Positions 12,601-24,400 of a DNA stretch of 64,000 bases are shown piece by piece. Source of the stretch: Nitzschia sp. pyKryTriq1 (taxonomy: Eukaryota > Bacillariophyta > Bacillariophyceae > Bacillariales > Bacillariaceae); the NCBI GenBank assembly GCA_956465555.1, contig OY101120.1, forward strand, positions 1,606,001-1,670,000, read 5' to 3'. The notes beneath the pieces were generated by a model. That model had not been told where the DNA came from, ran no database searches, and saw nothing but the letters and a program-made list of their open reading frames with translations. Numbering within the stretch: the first letter of the stretch is position 1; the number at the start of each line of letters is the position of its first letter. The position numbers were made by a program, and so were the translations under genes.

Positions 12601-15600
12601 CGATCGCACTAGAATCTTGATTGCAGTTACCACTAGCACGAATTTTCGATCATTGATTGACATATCTTGAAGCGTTGTTGACATTCCGGAAATGTCCAGC
12701 TCATCGTCGGGTACGTCCAGAGCAAGCCAACCATCAGGCAAGTCTTTGCTGGAATCAATGCATTTCGCCACAAAAGTCAACAACTGCTTAGCAAAAGCAG
12801 CAGGACTCTGAATTTCTCGCGTGCTCCCGCTGTCGAGGCCAACCTGGTTGAAGAGACGGATGTAGATCCCACCGATTCTCAACTCGTTCTTCAAGGTCGC
12901 GTACTCAAAGCTGGATGTTTGCCTCAACTCATCCTCAATAGGACGAACTGAGTCCTCTGGTCGTTCCTGGTCAACTCTCTGTAGAAATTTGACCAGTTCG
13001 GTTCTCATATTGACGTTCCAGATTCGAGATGGTGTTTCGACGTTGGCGTTCAAAATCTTGAGAATTTCACTGGTACGTTTGTTGCGAAGCAAAAGAGCAA
13101 TAGGAGCAGTAAGAAGCGCATCGAGCGCTTTCTGCAGAGACAGATTCTTTGGAGAGGTCAAGTTCTTGTCACCCAGGGCCCCGCATAACATTCCCAGGCC
13201 TCTGACGGCAAGTCGTGCTTCGCAGTTGCTGGCTGCTTGAGAAATGCCAATGTCGTCTTCCAAACTGTCTCGTGACATTCCTCCCTCGTCCAGTGTTGGG
13301 TCAAAGCCAAGGAGGAAACGAAGCAACGGCCAGACAATACCACAACTGATCAATTCGGTCTGCAACGACTCGTTCTTGGCCATGTGCCCGACTCCTTCCA
13401 AAGCATATCGCTTAATGAGTGTATCACCTGCCCGTTTCATTCGGTCACCAAGGTACTTTCCGTCGAGACAACGTCTCCAATTTATGCAAAACCTGGACCG
13501 ATTCTCCAAAGCAGCAATGGCTGCACGCCCACTTTCGTAGAAAGCTACGCCACTCAGAGTATGGATGATATTTGCCAGAATCTGGGACAAGATTTCGTCG
13601 GAAGCACCCTGGTGCTGGCCTTTTGGCGTGCCATCAAGCAAATGTGCGCAATTGACGTAAAAATCAAGAAGCTGGTCTAAAATGAGCACCCCCGACGTGT
13701 TCACCAGTTCTTCAGCATTTAGAGGAGACACGAGGCACGTCCGGAACACAAGCTCGACAGTGTCCCGTACAAACTCAGCTCGACGGGGTGTCATTAATGC
13801 AGATTTGAGTATCGTACTAGCATCCTTTTGATGGCACGCATCAACGCTGGAGGCGGGGACCTTTAGGCAGGCAAAAAGCATGTGATAGGCAGGATACTTG
13901 TACTTGGACATTTCCTTCTCGAAGCGCCTGCAGATCAAGGCCTGAGTGCGAATGAGAAGCTGGATAGCTTTCATCTGCAACATACCACCAGCAAAGCCCT
14001 CTGCAACCTTGGTTTCTGTTACAGTGTCGTCCTCGCCCGAAGCGCCTCTTTCGTGGCTTCCTGATAGACCTTCAATAGTTTGTCCGCTTTCGACCAAGGG
14101 AAGAAGGAGCTCGTACGCGGATTGTATTGCCTCAAACATTTCCCGCCCACCTGGATTCTTATCCGGATGGTACACGCGAGCCATCGACCGGTAGGCTTTT
14201 CTAAGCTCTTTGCTTCCATCTCCTGTCTTCAGCTTCAGCACTTTGGTTGCGCTTTCGATCGCTTCGACCTCCTCTGATTCGTCGCGACTCATTTGCTTCT
14301 TGAATTCTTCAAGACAAGCTCTGAAGACCTCGACCGGTTCTGCTATCGGCCAGTCAGGGAAACGGCTTTCGTCGCAAAGGTTATGCAGGTAGTAGTTGTG
14401 ACAAAATATTTCTTTTTCGAGCCTCTTGTAAGCGATACCCGGTATAGGGCAGTACTCATACTTGGTAGTTGTGTTCTGCCAAAGACGCTTTGGAAAATCG
14501 CCGAGGTGCTGCCGAACCATTTCGATCAAATGCTTCCGCATCTCGAAGTTCCAAATCACCTCCGGTGTATCAAAGTTGCCAACGAAAACCTCCCCAAATC
14601 GCTCAACCCCATAGTTCAACAGTATGAAGAGGACACCTTCTGGTAATAATCCACCAAGTATACTACGTTCCTTCAGAGGCAATTCGGTCGTGTCGGCAGC
14701 AGCAGCAAAACCAGAACGGAAGTGTTGCTTGAGATGAGTAGTATGCAAGAGCTCTGCCAGTGTCTTGAAATTGCTTCCAGTATAGCAACTAGTGAAGAAA
14801 TAGATTCCCGTGAGGTAGAATTTCGACATCGCCTCTTCGTTGTATCGCATCAGCTTTAGGAGCAATTCTGCCGCTTGATCAACGACTTGAGGATCATTGC
14901 ATAGAACAGACTGAGCCAGAATGGATAGGAATGATTCATTCTGCTCATTGCTCACTTGACCACTAGCAGTTGTGAATGGATCTCGGCTCAGCCCGCACAT
15001 TATTCTCTTAGCGATAGGAATGGGGTAGTATGGCAGGCCTCGGTAGTCGAGACTCTTATGAAGATCCACAAGCCTCGCAAGTGACCGGGTGGCACGGAGA
15101 GCTACTTGGGAAGGCGTAAAAAGCCCAGTGCTGCTACCATCTGTGCACAGCTGCCACCGTAACTGCCAGACCTGGTCCAAACGTTTCCATTTGCCGGTAT
15201 CAATCTGTGCTTCCTTGACCTCTTCACCAGCATCACTTTCGTCGTCATCGTCGTAGCTATCGACATGAGTGGATGTGACCAACGTAAATGGCGACAAATC
15301 GCCGCTTTCCATCATTTGTTGCAACTGTGAAACACGGAAAGGACCACGGACAGTTTCCGGTGGAGGAGGAATGCGGCCAGTGGACGCAATGAACCATACC
15401 GGTGGACAGCTCGAGTCCGCAGCAACTTCTGTCGCATTCACTGGGCTACTGCTAGGATTGCCTTCTGGATTCATTTCCGAGCCGTCTGTCAACATAGCCC
15501 TGCCAGAGTGAGCGTATTCCGTGCCTAGAACACTTGTCATTAGATTCCCCACCTGCACGCCATTGGTATGACCCCAAGCCACAAACTGACATAATTGTTC

Positions 15601-18600
15601 AATGCTTTCGGTATTCAACAACTGTTCGGCATTTTCCTGCACATTGATCGTGCTCTCGTCCCCGTTTTCATCCTTCTGAACGCCCAGAATAGTAGCCAGA
15701 AGTCCCAGCAGACGGTGCTGCGTTTCAATACTCCGCGTCGACGCCATGGAACGAATCAAAATCATAACATCCGGGAATGCGCCGATATTATTTCCATGAA
15801 TTGCATACAATCGTTCGAGACAACGAATGCACATAACCGTGACCTTGGTGTTGCGGTCCATTTCACAGAGAAAACGACGAAAGAGCAATTCAAACAAACG
15901 CAATGGCTCATCCCACGATTTGATAAAGCCTTCACCAGCCTGGAGCCAAAGTCTCATGTACACACTTCCAACTCGCAGCTCGTTCTCCAAAGACGGATAT
16001 TCAATGCCGAACTGCTGATGATTCCAAGCGATCTTATTAATACCCCTCGCTTCGGTTTCTCGTTGAATATATTGAATTTCACTCTCCAAGCCAATCCGCA
16101 ATTCTCGTCGCGTTTGCTGGTTCCAAATCAAATCGGGGAGGGAGTGATTTTGCGTCAAGACGTGGAAGAAAATGCGGAAATTTTCTGGTGGAGCTTGTTT
16201 CTGATCTTTCGCTGCGATGGCACGGGCCAAGGCTATTCGGGAACGCAGTCGTGAGGTGTTGGTTCCCGCTGCTCCAGAATACGAAGCTGTGGGCGTACTA
16301 CCCGCTGGCGTATTTGGATCTTCCGGAATGTTTTCTTCTACTGCGTCTCGTTCCAAGGCATCCAGTTGCTCTTCTTCGACACGACTGAGGGCTGGCATTT
16401 TCAAATAGCCCATGAATCCCCGAGGTACGGTGCGTCGGAGCCATTTCTTTTCATCGCAGTCCATTGGTCCAGCTAGCCAGAGACTACACAAAAACCGAGA
16501 TAGGAATCGTTGCCCTTCCAACGGACTGAAAATGGCGGCATGGAAGTGATGCAGCAGAATGGCAGACGACAGAGCGGCCTCTCGAATAGATGCTGCCACT
16601 TTGGGTGCATGCGTGGAAAGTAAATGAAGCAGCAATGCCGAATTTTCAATGACAAAGGGTGTCTGTTGGTACAGGGTACTCAGTAGCGCTTGATAGTTTT
16701 CTCCCAACGCTTGAATTAATGCCCGAAAGTGCTCAGGCCCCGTCGTATCGGCAAACGAGCAGAGGACGCTTTGAAGAATATCACTCATGACCATTCGAAT
16801 CAAATCTGAGGCCTTCTCGTTCAAGAGTGCATTGACCAAACCATGAATCAGACGAGGACCACCGGCTTTGAAAATGACAGATTTGTTGACGTATTCTACT
16901 TCCTTGTCCCGATCGCGATTAAGCCCCGATAAGAGGACCGTCAAAGTGCGAAAGGCCCAAAATTTGCAAAAGGCGTCTTCAATGGTCCACAGCAACGGAA
17001 GACTGTCAATACAGGTTGCCAACTCGATGGAATGTTTGTATCCAGACGGCGTTTTGGAAAGCCTGTGGAGAGTCTGGAACATGGGTGCCGCAGTTTGTTC
17101 GGCCAAGTGACGATCCTTTTGACTTTCCAAGAGTTCCGCAACCAAACCCCACAATGCCCCGATGGATCCTAGCACGTACTTGTCCTTTTCGCCAGTGGAC
17201 AACCCTTCTGCCGTTGGTAAGACACTGGCATTGAATTCTCGACAAAGTTCCATTACATTCCGACATTCATCAATAGGATTGGCGATCTGTCCTTCTTCTG
17301 TGGACGATTCCGTGGTACTATTCAAGTAAGAAAAGGCAGCCGTGGCAACTGCATGAACACGTTTCAGACAATGAAGGGGAATGGAAATGGGTTGAAAGAG
17401 ACCTCCACTCTTCTCGGCAGCGACGGTGCTTGACTTGGAAAAACTTGCCAAATTATAGCCCGCACTAGGAGCATCAGAAATGTGTACTTTTGGATTGCGT
17501 CCCAAAGTCGATGCGGCATCCAAAAGCGATACAATAAAGGAGTCTCTCGACGCACTCGAGTACGCCCAAGATCCACCACCTCCAAAGAATTCAAGAATGA
17601 CTCGATCCCCTGCCGATGCAGGTCGGACAATGGCATAAAGATCCTTCAATTGACGACACGAGACAATCGACCCATCGGACGGATCCTTTTCCAAAATCAA
17701 TCCCTGTCCTGTCAAACACAGCGTCCGAGAGACAACCCCTCCGGGCCACCCCGCGGAAGAGCCCACGACTGCCGAGTCGTGACGCCGCGATTGCTTGGTG
17801 ACGGCATATTCTGTGGCAATGGTCATTTGACGGTGCAACTGCAGTTGTTCTTGACGTGCCTGCTTCCATTGCATGGTTGTGGTACTGTCGGTCATGCGCA
17901 ATTCCAATCCCAATCGTTGGTAGGACTGTCGCATGGCAGTGACCAAATCGGAGCGTGATAAACCTCCCGAGAATGATGATGAAAGAGTAAAGAGGCGCGT
18001 CGTCGTTTTGGATACGAAGTGCAAGATCAATCCACTGGGATCGTCCGATGAAAATGAAATGGCGACCACATCTACAAATCGATACGTTTGCAATCGTTTC
18101 TGAGTAATCGGATGAATTTCCAACAGTGCATAGGGAGTCAATCTCAAGGCTGACGGTGTTTGTAAGCCATGTCGATTCCAGCGATTGCAAAGGACCAAAT
18201 TGTTGCTGCTGTTGCGAGAGGGTCGAGGGGCAGCAGCACCGGCGTCGTCATTGTTGCTGCTGTCTTGACACTCTAGCAATGCGGTGAGGAGCCGACTCTT
18301 GTCCACATTGTGGCACTGGAATTTCAATTTGTCCTTGTCAAACTGCAATATGATCTGATCCTTTTCCGGGACCGATCCAAAATCCATCAAGGTCGAATAC
18401 CGCCAAGTGTTGGTTGGATTGTGAGTATCTGGGTCGACCGTGGAGACGTGATCGTCATAGAAGCACAAGAGCCGCACATATCCCGTCCTCCAATTTCGCA
18501 ACTTGGTGACTTGAAATTGAAAGAGAGGACGTTTGCTGCTGACCAGTGCGTCTTCGTGTCGCTGCGCCATGGCGGCAGTTGGTGTGAATCCAAAGTTGGG

Positions 18601-19068
18601 GCCATGAGGCTTTTCCTTTTGAAAGATTCCCTTGATTCGATTTCCCAGTGCGGCTGGCGACTGAAGCATGGAAGAATCGTCTCCTCCTTCGGCTCCCGTG
18701 TCGTCGTCGTCGTTGTTGTTGTTGTTTCCGTCAGGGGTTTCCGCCGTCGGACCCACCAGACCTTGCATCATTGGGGGTTGTTGCTGCATTTGCTGCTGAT
18801 GTAGTTGAGGCGCCATCATGGGCTGCTGCTGCTGCTGCTGTTGTGGCGGCATTCCTCCCATCCCCTGGGGTGGAAGCTGCGGCTGGCCAACAAATTGCTG
18901 CTGCTGTGGCGGCATCATTTGTTGTTGGGTCGGCTGCTGCTGAGGCTGCATTTGCGGTGGCGGTTGTTGTTGCTGCTGCTGCTGAAAGCCTTGCTGTGGG
19001 TGTGGCTGAGGAGGAGGATATCCTCCGCCACCCGATGGCATTTGTGACTGGTTTGGATGATGATTCAT
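9622..19068 (-). CDS. RME-8/DNAJC13-type endosomal DnaJ co-chaperone, three exons
   Basis: Exons 19068-12511, 12449-12071 and 11999-9622 join in phase to about 3104 residues, larger than animal (about 2240) or plant GRV2 (about 2550) homologues. Hallmarks: N-terminal PH-like region after a Gln/Pro-rich leader; a GYF-2-like segment (PPVWFIASTGRIPPPP) near residue 1215; repeated IWN motifs (DLIWNQQTRREL, EVIWNFEMRKHL, RIWNVNMRTEL, ELIWESSMRTEL); a J domain with intact YHPDKNPGG near residue 1630 that should stimulate Hsc70; and the conserved C-terminal block (FPNFILDSVLENPKL). A long Gln-rich stretch separates the last two parts. RME-8 acts on early endosomes with Hsc70, retromer and clathrin coats. 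The frame remains open upstream to 19275, but MNHHPNQS at 19068 starts the family-like sequence and is preferred. Confidence 0.93.
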
Positions 19069-19836
19069 GATGCGATTTATACGATTCGACTTTGTCCTTT
19101 TGGTTTCAAGACTTGCCAGCCACGCCTCGTCAAAGACGACTGACCGACCGACCGACTTCACCCACTCGTGCCCGATGATCCGTTCACCAAGATACACAAC
19201 CGACTCAAATGGACGATGATTTTCTTCCACAGAAGTCACTACTGTAGTCTCTAGAAGAACCGCAAGAGGGATCAAGAGGCGGAACTGAGGTGTGAATGAT
19301 GATTGATCGACGACTTCAACAAAAATCTTGTGGAATGAATATCGTCAATCACCGCATCGCATCTCGCATCGCATCGCTTCTCGCTTCTTCTTGTTGACAA
19401 TGCCGAATGCCGAACGCGGCGACGAATGGTGCCGGGTGCCACGATGAGACGTTATCATGGGACCCATGATACCGGTACAGCGGGAACCAAAAGGGGGCAA
19501 GGAACGACAGCGAAGCAAAGCCACAATGATACAGCTAGCCAGTGGTGACCCCTTTGCCAGTGCTGGTTTTTGAGCAAACGCCAGATTGTTGACGGATTTA
19601 CTTTATAAAAAAGGGGCAAACCAAAGCAAGGGGTAGAGCATGCGCTATCCAGCACGTCCCCCTTTTTGGATAACGTGCTTACCACCGGTACAGTACAAAC
19701 GTGCGGCTAATGGTGTTTTCGAATCGTCACGCTTCTGGATACAGCACTAGGAAAACTTGAAGACCGGCAGCCTTCTAATACGAGTAGGGGCATGCTTGGA
19801 AACATTGGACGATGAAAGAGATGATGCAATGCCAAA
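19069..19836. other. divergent intergenic region
   Basis: Shared upstream region of the RME-8 gene (minus) and the gene at 19837 (plus). No gene supported. It contains GCATCGCATC-type short repeats near 19350-19375, and two isolated ACCGGTACAG motifs near 19470 and 19685. Confidence 0.5.
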
Positions 19837-21351
19837 ATGGATAGCAATGGTCAGCCAAAGCCAAAGCCAAAGCCATCGGAAGAAGAAGAAGAAGAAGAAG
19901 AAACCGTTATAACAATAAAGGAAGGATCCTTTTTTCAACAAGCCGAATGGGTCGCGGAACGAAATGTTCGGGAATGGATTCGCAAGACGCTCCGCGAGGT
20001 GTTTCTGCAAGCCTTTCAACGATGTTTACATCTCGAGCTCGAGGATGAGAAAACAGCGCGACTTTCTACAGAGGACTTGGGTCGTTGTATGGAGCTTGTC
20101 CAGAGGGTCAGTGATGCATGGAAGGAGGAGCTTTTGCAACACAAACACTCGAGAACCGGCGAGTGGGTACAGGACGTGTGGGATTCCGGACAAGCCAATT
20201 TGTGGAGCGTGGAATTGACCGTGGACCGATGGAAAGAATACATCCAACACCAGAAAGGAGTCCCGAGAGTAGAGGCCACGACAGGCGCCCAATTACAAGT
20301 TGATACTGATACTACTGTGGACGATTCGAGCAAAAATGACGGCGACGGCGGTAGCGGCAGGTCTTCGGGAGATGGGAATTTGCTGGAAGTACCCTACTGT
20401 CAACTTCGAAAGCTCGGTCGACAGACCACTTGTAAATTTGAAGAAGTAGATGGAGATAATGATGCTTTGTCCAAGCTCAAAACCATGGGCCAAGAAAAGC
20501 AGTCCTACTGGCCACTGGACCATCAGATTGTGGACGACACCGCCAGAACGATACCCAAGAGGCAACGCTGGGAAAAACGAGAATCTTCAAAGTCAATGAA
20601 CTATCAAGTAGTGGTTCCAAAATCGTCGTCAGCCACTCAAGACAAATCAAACGAAAATGAGCAGGAGGAAGAGGGAGAGGAATTATCACCAGAGAATGCG
20701 ACGGCCCAGCGAATTCTTTCGGACGTACTAGAGCGAGCAAAGAACAAAATCAAATCCTCCAGACAGGGCCCTAAACGAAAAAGAGGACGCCAAGCAAAGA
20801 CTATTGTATCTCAGCGAAAGGAGAATCCTCGACCACCTTCCATGGTTGCTTCATCTACGCATAAAGTCAATGAAGAACTCACAGCTCAAGAGAAGGAAGA
20901 TTTGGATCGATTGATCCATACTGATGACGAGAGTATGGACCCTGATGGCCGCTCAACGGTATCCATTTTTGGAGCATTGCAAGATCTGGGAAAGATTCAT
21001 GCCACGATTCAGGAAGAAAAGAAGCGGAACCAGGGGCGAGTAAAGAACCTGACGGAAAAGCAACGTCGACGGCAAGAACGAGCTTACATCAAGGAACGCC
21101 TTGCACCACATCGTATTCAAAAAAATCAGGACCCTCAGACATACCGTTCCAAGGTTCTGAGAACTGAGCAGGATTGCGAGGATGGCACTACCAAGAACTT
21201 TCTCGAATTCGACTTGGGCTGGTCCTTGTTAGAATACGAAGAAGGAGGAGAGAAGCGACTCATGGCGTTTTCGAGCATACAAGCCTCAATCGAAGAACAG
21301 TCTCCTGCTGGGGCATCATCTGCAAGTTTGGTCTCCCGAGACGAGTCATAG
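19837..21351 (+). CDS. uncharacterised charged protein
   Basis: Single exon, 504 residues, first ATG in frame. I do not recognise the family. Visible: a KPKPKP and poly-Glu leader; an amphipathic helical region near 30-135 (FQQAEWVAERNVREWIR...), which could be a folded N-terminal domain; a long polar middle with basic nuclear-signal-like patches (GPKRKRGRQAK); and a C-terminal segment with a compact mixed pattern (NFLEFDLGWSLLEYEEGGE). No signal peptide or membrane segment. A nuclear location is a reasonable guess from the basic patches. Codon use matches its neighbours, so it looks like a true resident gene. It converges on the coiled-coil gene with a 107-base gap. Confidence 0.75.
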   Translation: MDSNGQPKPKPKPSEEEEEEEETVITIKEGSFFQQAEWVAERNVREWIRKTLREVFLQAFQRCLHLELEDEKTARLSTEDLGRCMELVQRVSDAWKEELLQHKHSRTGEWVQDVWDSGQANLWSVELTVDRWKEYIQHQKGVPRVEATTGAQLQVDTDTTVDDSSKNDGDGGSGRSSGDGNLLEVPYCQLRKLGRQTTCKFEEVDGDNDALSKLKTMGQEKQSYWPLDHQIVDDTARTIPKRQRWEKRESSKSMNYQVVVPKSSSATQDKSNENEQEEEGEELSPENATAQRILSDVLERAKNKIKSSRQGPKRKRGRQAKTIVSQRKENPRPPSMVASSTHKVNEELTAQEKEDLDRLIHTDDESMDPDGRSTVSIFGALQDLGKIHATIQEEKKRNQGRVKNLTEKQRRRQERAYIKERLAPHRIQKNQDPQTYRSKVLRTEQDCEDGTTKNFLEFDLGWSLLEYEEGGEKRLMAFSSIQASIEEQSPAGASSASLVSRDES

Positions 21352-21457
21352 GGACCTAGTTGATGCGACGACAAGCATAGAAAACGAGCAGTCTGTCTAG
21401 ACGGAAATCTGTTTTATGCTTTAATAACTGTTACTATACATCAGTCTCTTGAGCAGC

Positions 21458-24400
21458 TTAGCCCTCAACAGCCGAATCGTCGTCGTCTGAAATATTATGA
21501 GTAACCCCCTCCGGTTCCGATTCCTTCGTCTCTTTTTCATCGTCAACTTCTTCGTCCTCTTCCTTTGCCCCATTTTCCAGGGGCGTTTCGTCCTCTTCGA
21601 CCTCGTCTTCTACTGCCTCTAGATCCGCTGGAGACTCGACTGGCGATGATTCGTCGTTCGATTCATCCGGCTGCTCTTCGACTACTTCGGGAGCCGCTTC
21701 TTCTTCCGGGACATCTTCTTCCTCAACAGTCGCACTTTCACCCAGATCTTCATCAGTAGCCTGGTCGTCGCCTTCCAAATCAGCTACTCCTGCAGGAGCC
21801 TCGGCACTTTCGGCTGCAGCTGCTGCAGGCGGCTCTTCGTCGGCAAAGGCAAGTTCACTCTCCTCATCAGTCAGATTTGCATTTTCGAGCTCCGTTTGGA
21901 GATTTTCAAAGACGTCTTGCAGCCTTGCAGCTTCGTCGAAATCCTCGCGCTCTGCAGCTGCCTCAAGTGCGGCCTCGGCCGCTTGAAGGCGTTTGACGAG
22001 GTCACGCACCTTGGCAACACGCTCCTCGCTGGTGAGGCCGTCATCCACGGGGGCAGGGGCGGGCGTTGATTCTGGCTCGGTTTTCGGATCTTCCGAGATA
22101 GTTCCTTCTTCGCCAAGAATATCCTTCACCAAGTCATTCCACCCACCGTACTTGCTTCCTAAATCTTGCCCTTCATCTTTCAGTGCTTTAATTTGTCCTT
22201 CCAAGACAAAAGCCCCGACACCTTTGACAGTATTTTGGTTGGAGCTCGTATCCCCACACATTTCCCTTTTCGTAGCAACCAATTGCTCGATCTGCTTCGC
22301 GAGGTCATGCATCCTGGCAATCCCAGCCACTTTCTCCTCCTCTTCGGCGACTTTTCGTGTTTTCTCCAGTTCTTCAGTTAACTTTTTGAGTTCCTCCTCG
22401 GCAGCTTTCTTCTTGTCTGCCGCCTCTCCGACAAGTTCTTCCTCGCATTCCTTGAGTCGAGCAGAGGCATCCTTGATCTCCTTGGAAGCTTTCGAGGCAG
22501 CCTTGAAATCGCGCTTGCCTGCATGCGCCTTCTTTTCAGCTTCCAGTTGGGGCACCCGTGCGATGAGCATGGAATGCTCGGCTTCCAGATTAGAGACAGC
22601 CGCAGTCGCAGCTTTGAGAATAACCTTGGCCTCGCTGCAAGCAGCCTCGCACTTGACTACATCGGCTTGCAATTGTGCCAAATTGCTTTCCGCCTCGGCA
22701 TCTTCGGCTTCCTTCGACTTTCCATCTGTCTGCATAAATCCTAGCTTTGTTGAAACCAAACCCGCAAACTCTTTGCACAATTTCAGTTCATCATCCAATG
22801 TCTTCATTAACGCATCATGCGCCAAGAGAGCTTCCGAATGAGATTGCACTTGCAATTCGTGGGCTTCTTTCTGTCGCTTGTGCATGGCCGACTCAGTCTC
22901 CCATTCCAATCGGTTTTCTTGAATCGTCCTCTCCTTCTTGTCAACTCTCGTCAGCTGCCGTGCGAACTTGACGCGAACTCTGGAAATGTTGTCCTCCAAA
23001 CCGTGCATTTCCGTTCGCAATCCTGCAGCAATCTTGGACTTCGCCTCCAATTGCCGGCGCAATTCAGCAATTTCTTCTTCAATCGTCGACAACTTTTCCT
23101 TGACGCCATCTCGCTGCTTTTCGTATTCTCCTGATTGTTCCGAAATGGCCGATTCCAGCTCCGCCCTCTCCTCCGCCAGCAGTGACTCGTCACGTTCCAA
23201 ATGTTTCAAATCTTGTTGTAGCCGCTCTTGTTCTGCACTTAGTTGTTTCGAAATCGTCCCAAATTGTTTGAGGGTTCCGGAGTCCGACTCTCGTTCTTTG
23301 GAAGTTTCTTGTTCCTGTAATTCCTTAATATGAGTCGCCAAATTGTCAAAGCAGGTGGCCACGCCTCGCACAACGAGTGCCTTTTGAGATTCTAGCTGCA
23401 CCAATCCCTTGGAAATACTGTCAAGAACCGACGCCACTTCAGCCTTTTCCCGATTGTGCGCTTCAATGACTTGTCCGAGTTGATCCGCAAGCTCGTAGTC
23501 TTCATTTTCCACTGCGACTTGAAGTTGTGCCTCGGTCTGTTTGATTTGTTGGGTCGCCAATCCTTGCTTGGCCAATGAGACGAACCGTTCTTCTGACAAC
23601 ATTCGTTGTTGACTCCGGACAGCTTCCACTTGCTGTATGGTACGATGTACGGATTGCGCAAAGAGGGCTTGATACTCTTCAAAGGCCTGTGTGGGCGTCT
23701 TTTTCTTTTTGGGGGTAGGGGCCAACTCCTTGACGAGGATTTTTTCACTGGCCGGTTTGATCGGTTCAAAGTTATTGGAGGTCATTGAAAATACTTTTGT
23801 TGGTGCAGGTGCTTCTGCAGCAACGATGGGTCGTTCGGGCTGATATCCACCGACACTTGTCGAAACAACCACAGCATCATCCTCGTCTTCTGATTTCGAA
23901 TGCTGGTGCTGAAATTGCATTTGTCGCTCTGCCGCCGCTCGTTTCATTTCTTGTTGCTGCTGCGCCAGCTTATCCACTGTATTGACAGGCGATGGTCGGC
24001 GATGACCACTATTGTTACTTTTGTTGTTGCTGTTGCTGTTGCCCAAACTCGAGTTACTACTGCCACCAAATCCTTTGAAGAAAGTTCCCATGAATCCACC
24101 ACTCCGACCTTCCTTGGGGATGGTCATCTTTTGTGCTTCCTCCGCGGCTCGTTTGGCTCGGGCGACTTCTTCGTCTGTCGAAGACGTCGGAGCCAAGGGC
24201 GGGGTCTCATCATATGCTGGAATGTCTAGCGTGGTCCTAGTAGCGGAAGCGGTAGGGACAGGAGGCGGCGTCGCTCTGGTCGCCTCGGCCTGGGTCTTTT
24301 TCGTCATGAATTCTTCAGCACGACGTTGCGCTTCTGCCGCCGCATCTCGTGTCTCCCGGCTGGGCGAAGAAGCGGCCGGTGCTGCTGCTGCAGGTGCTAC

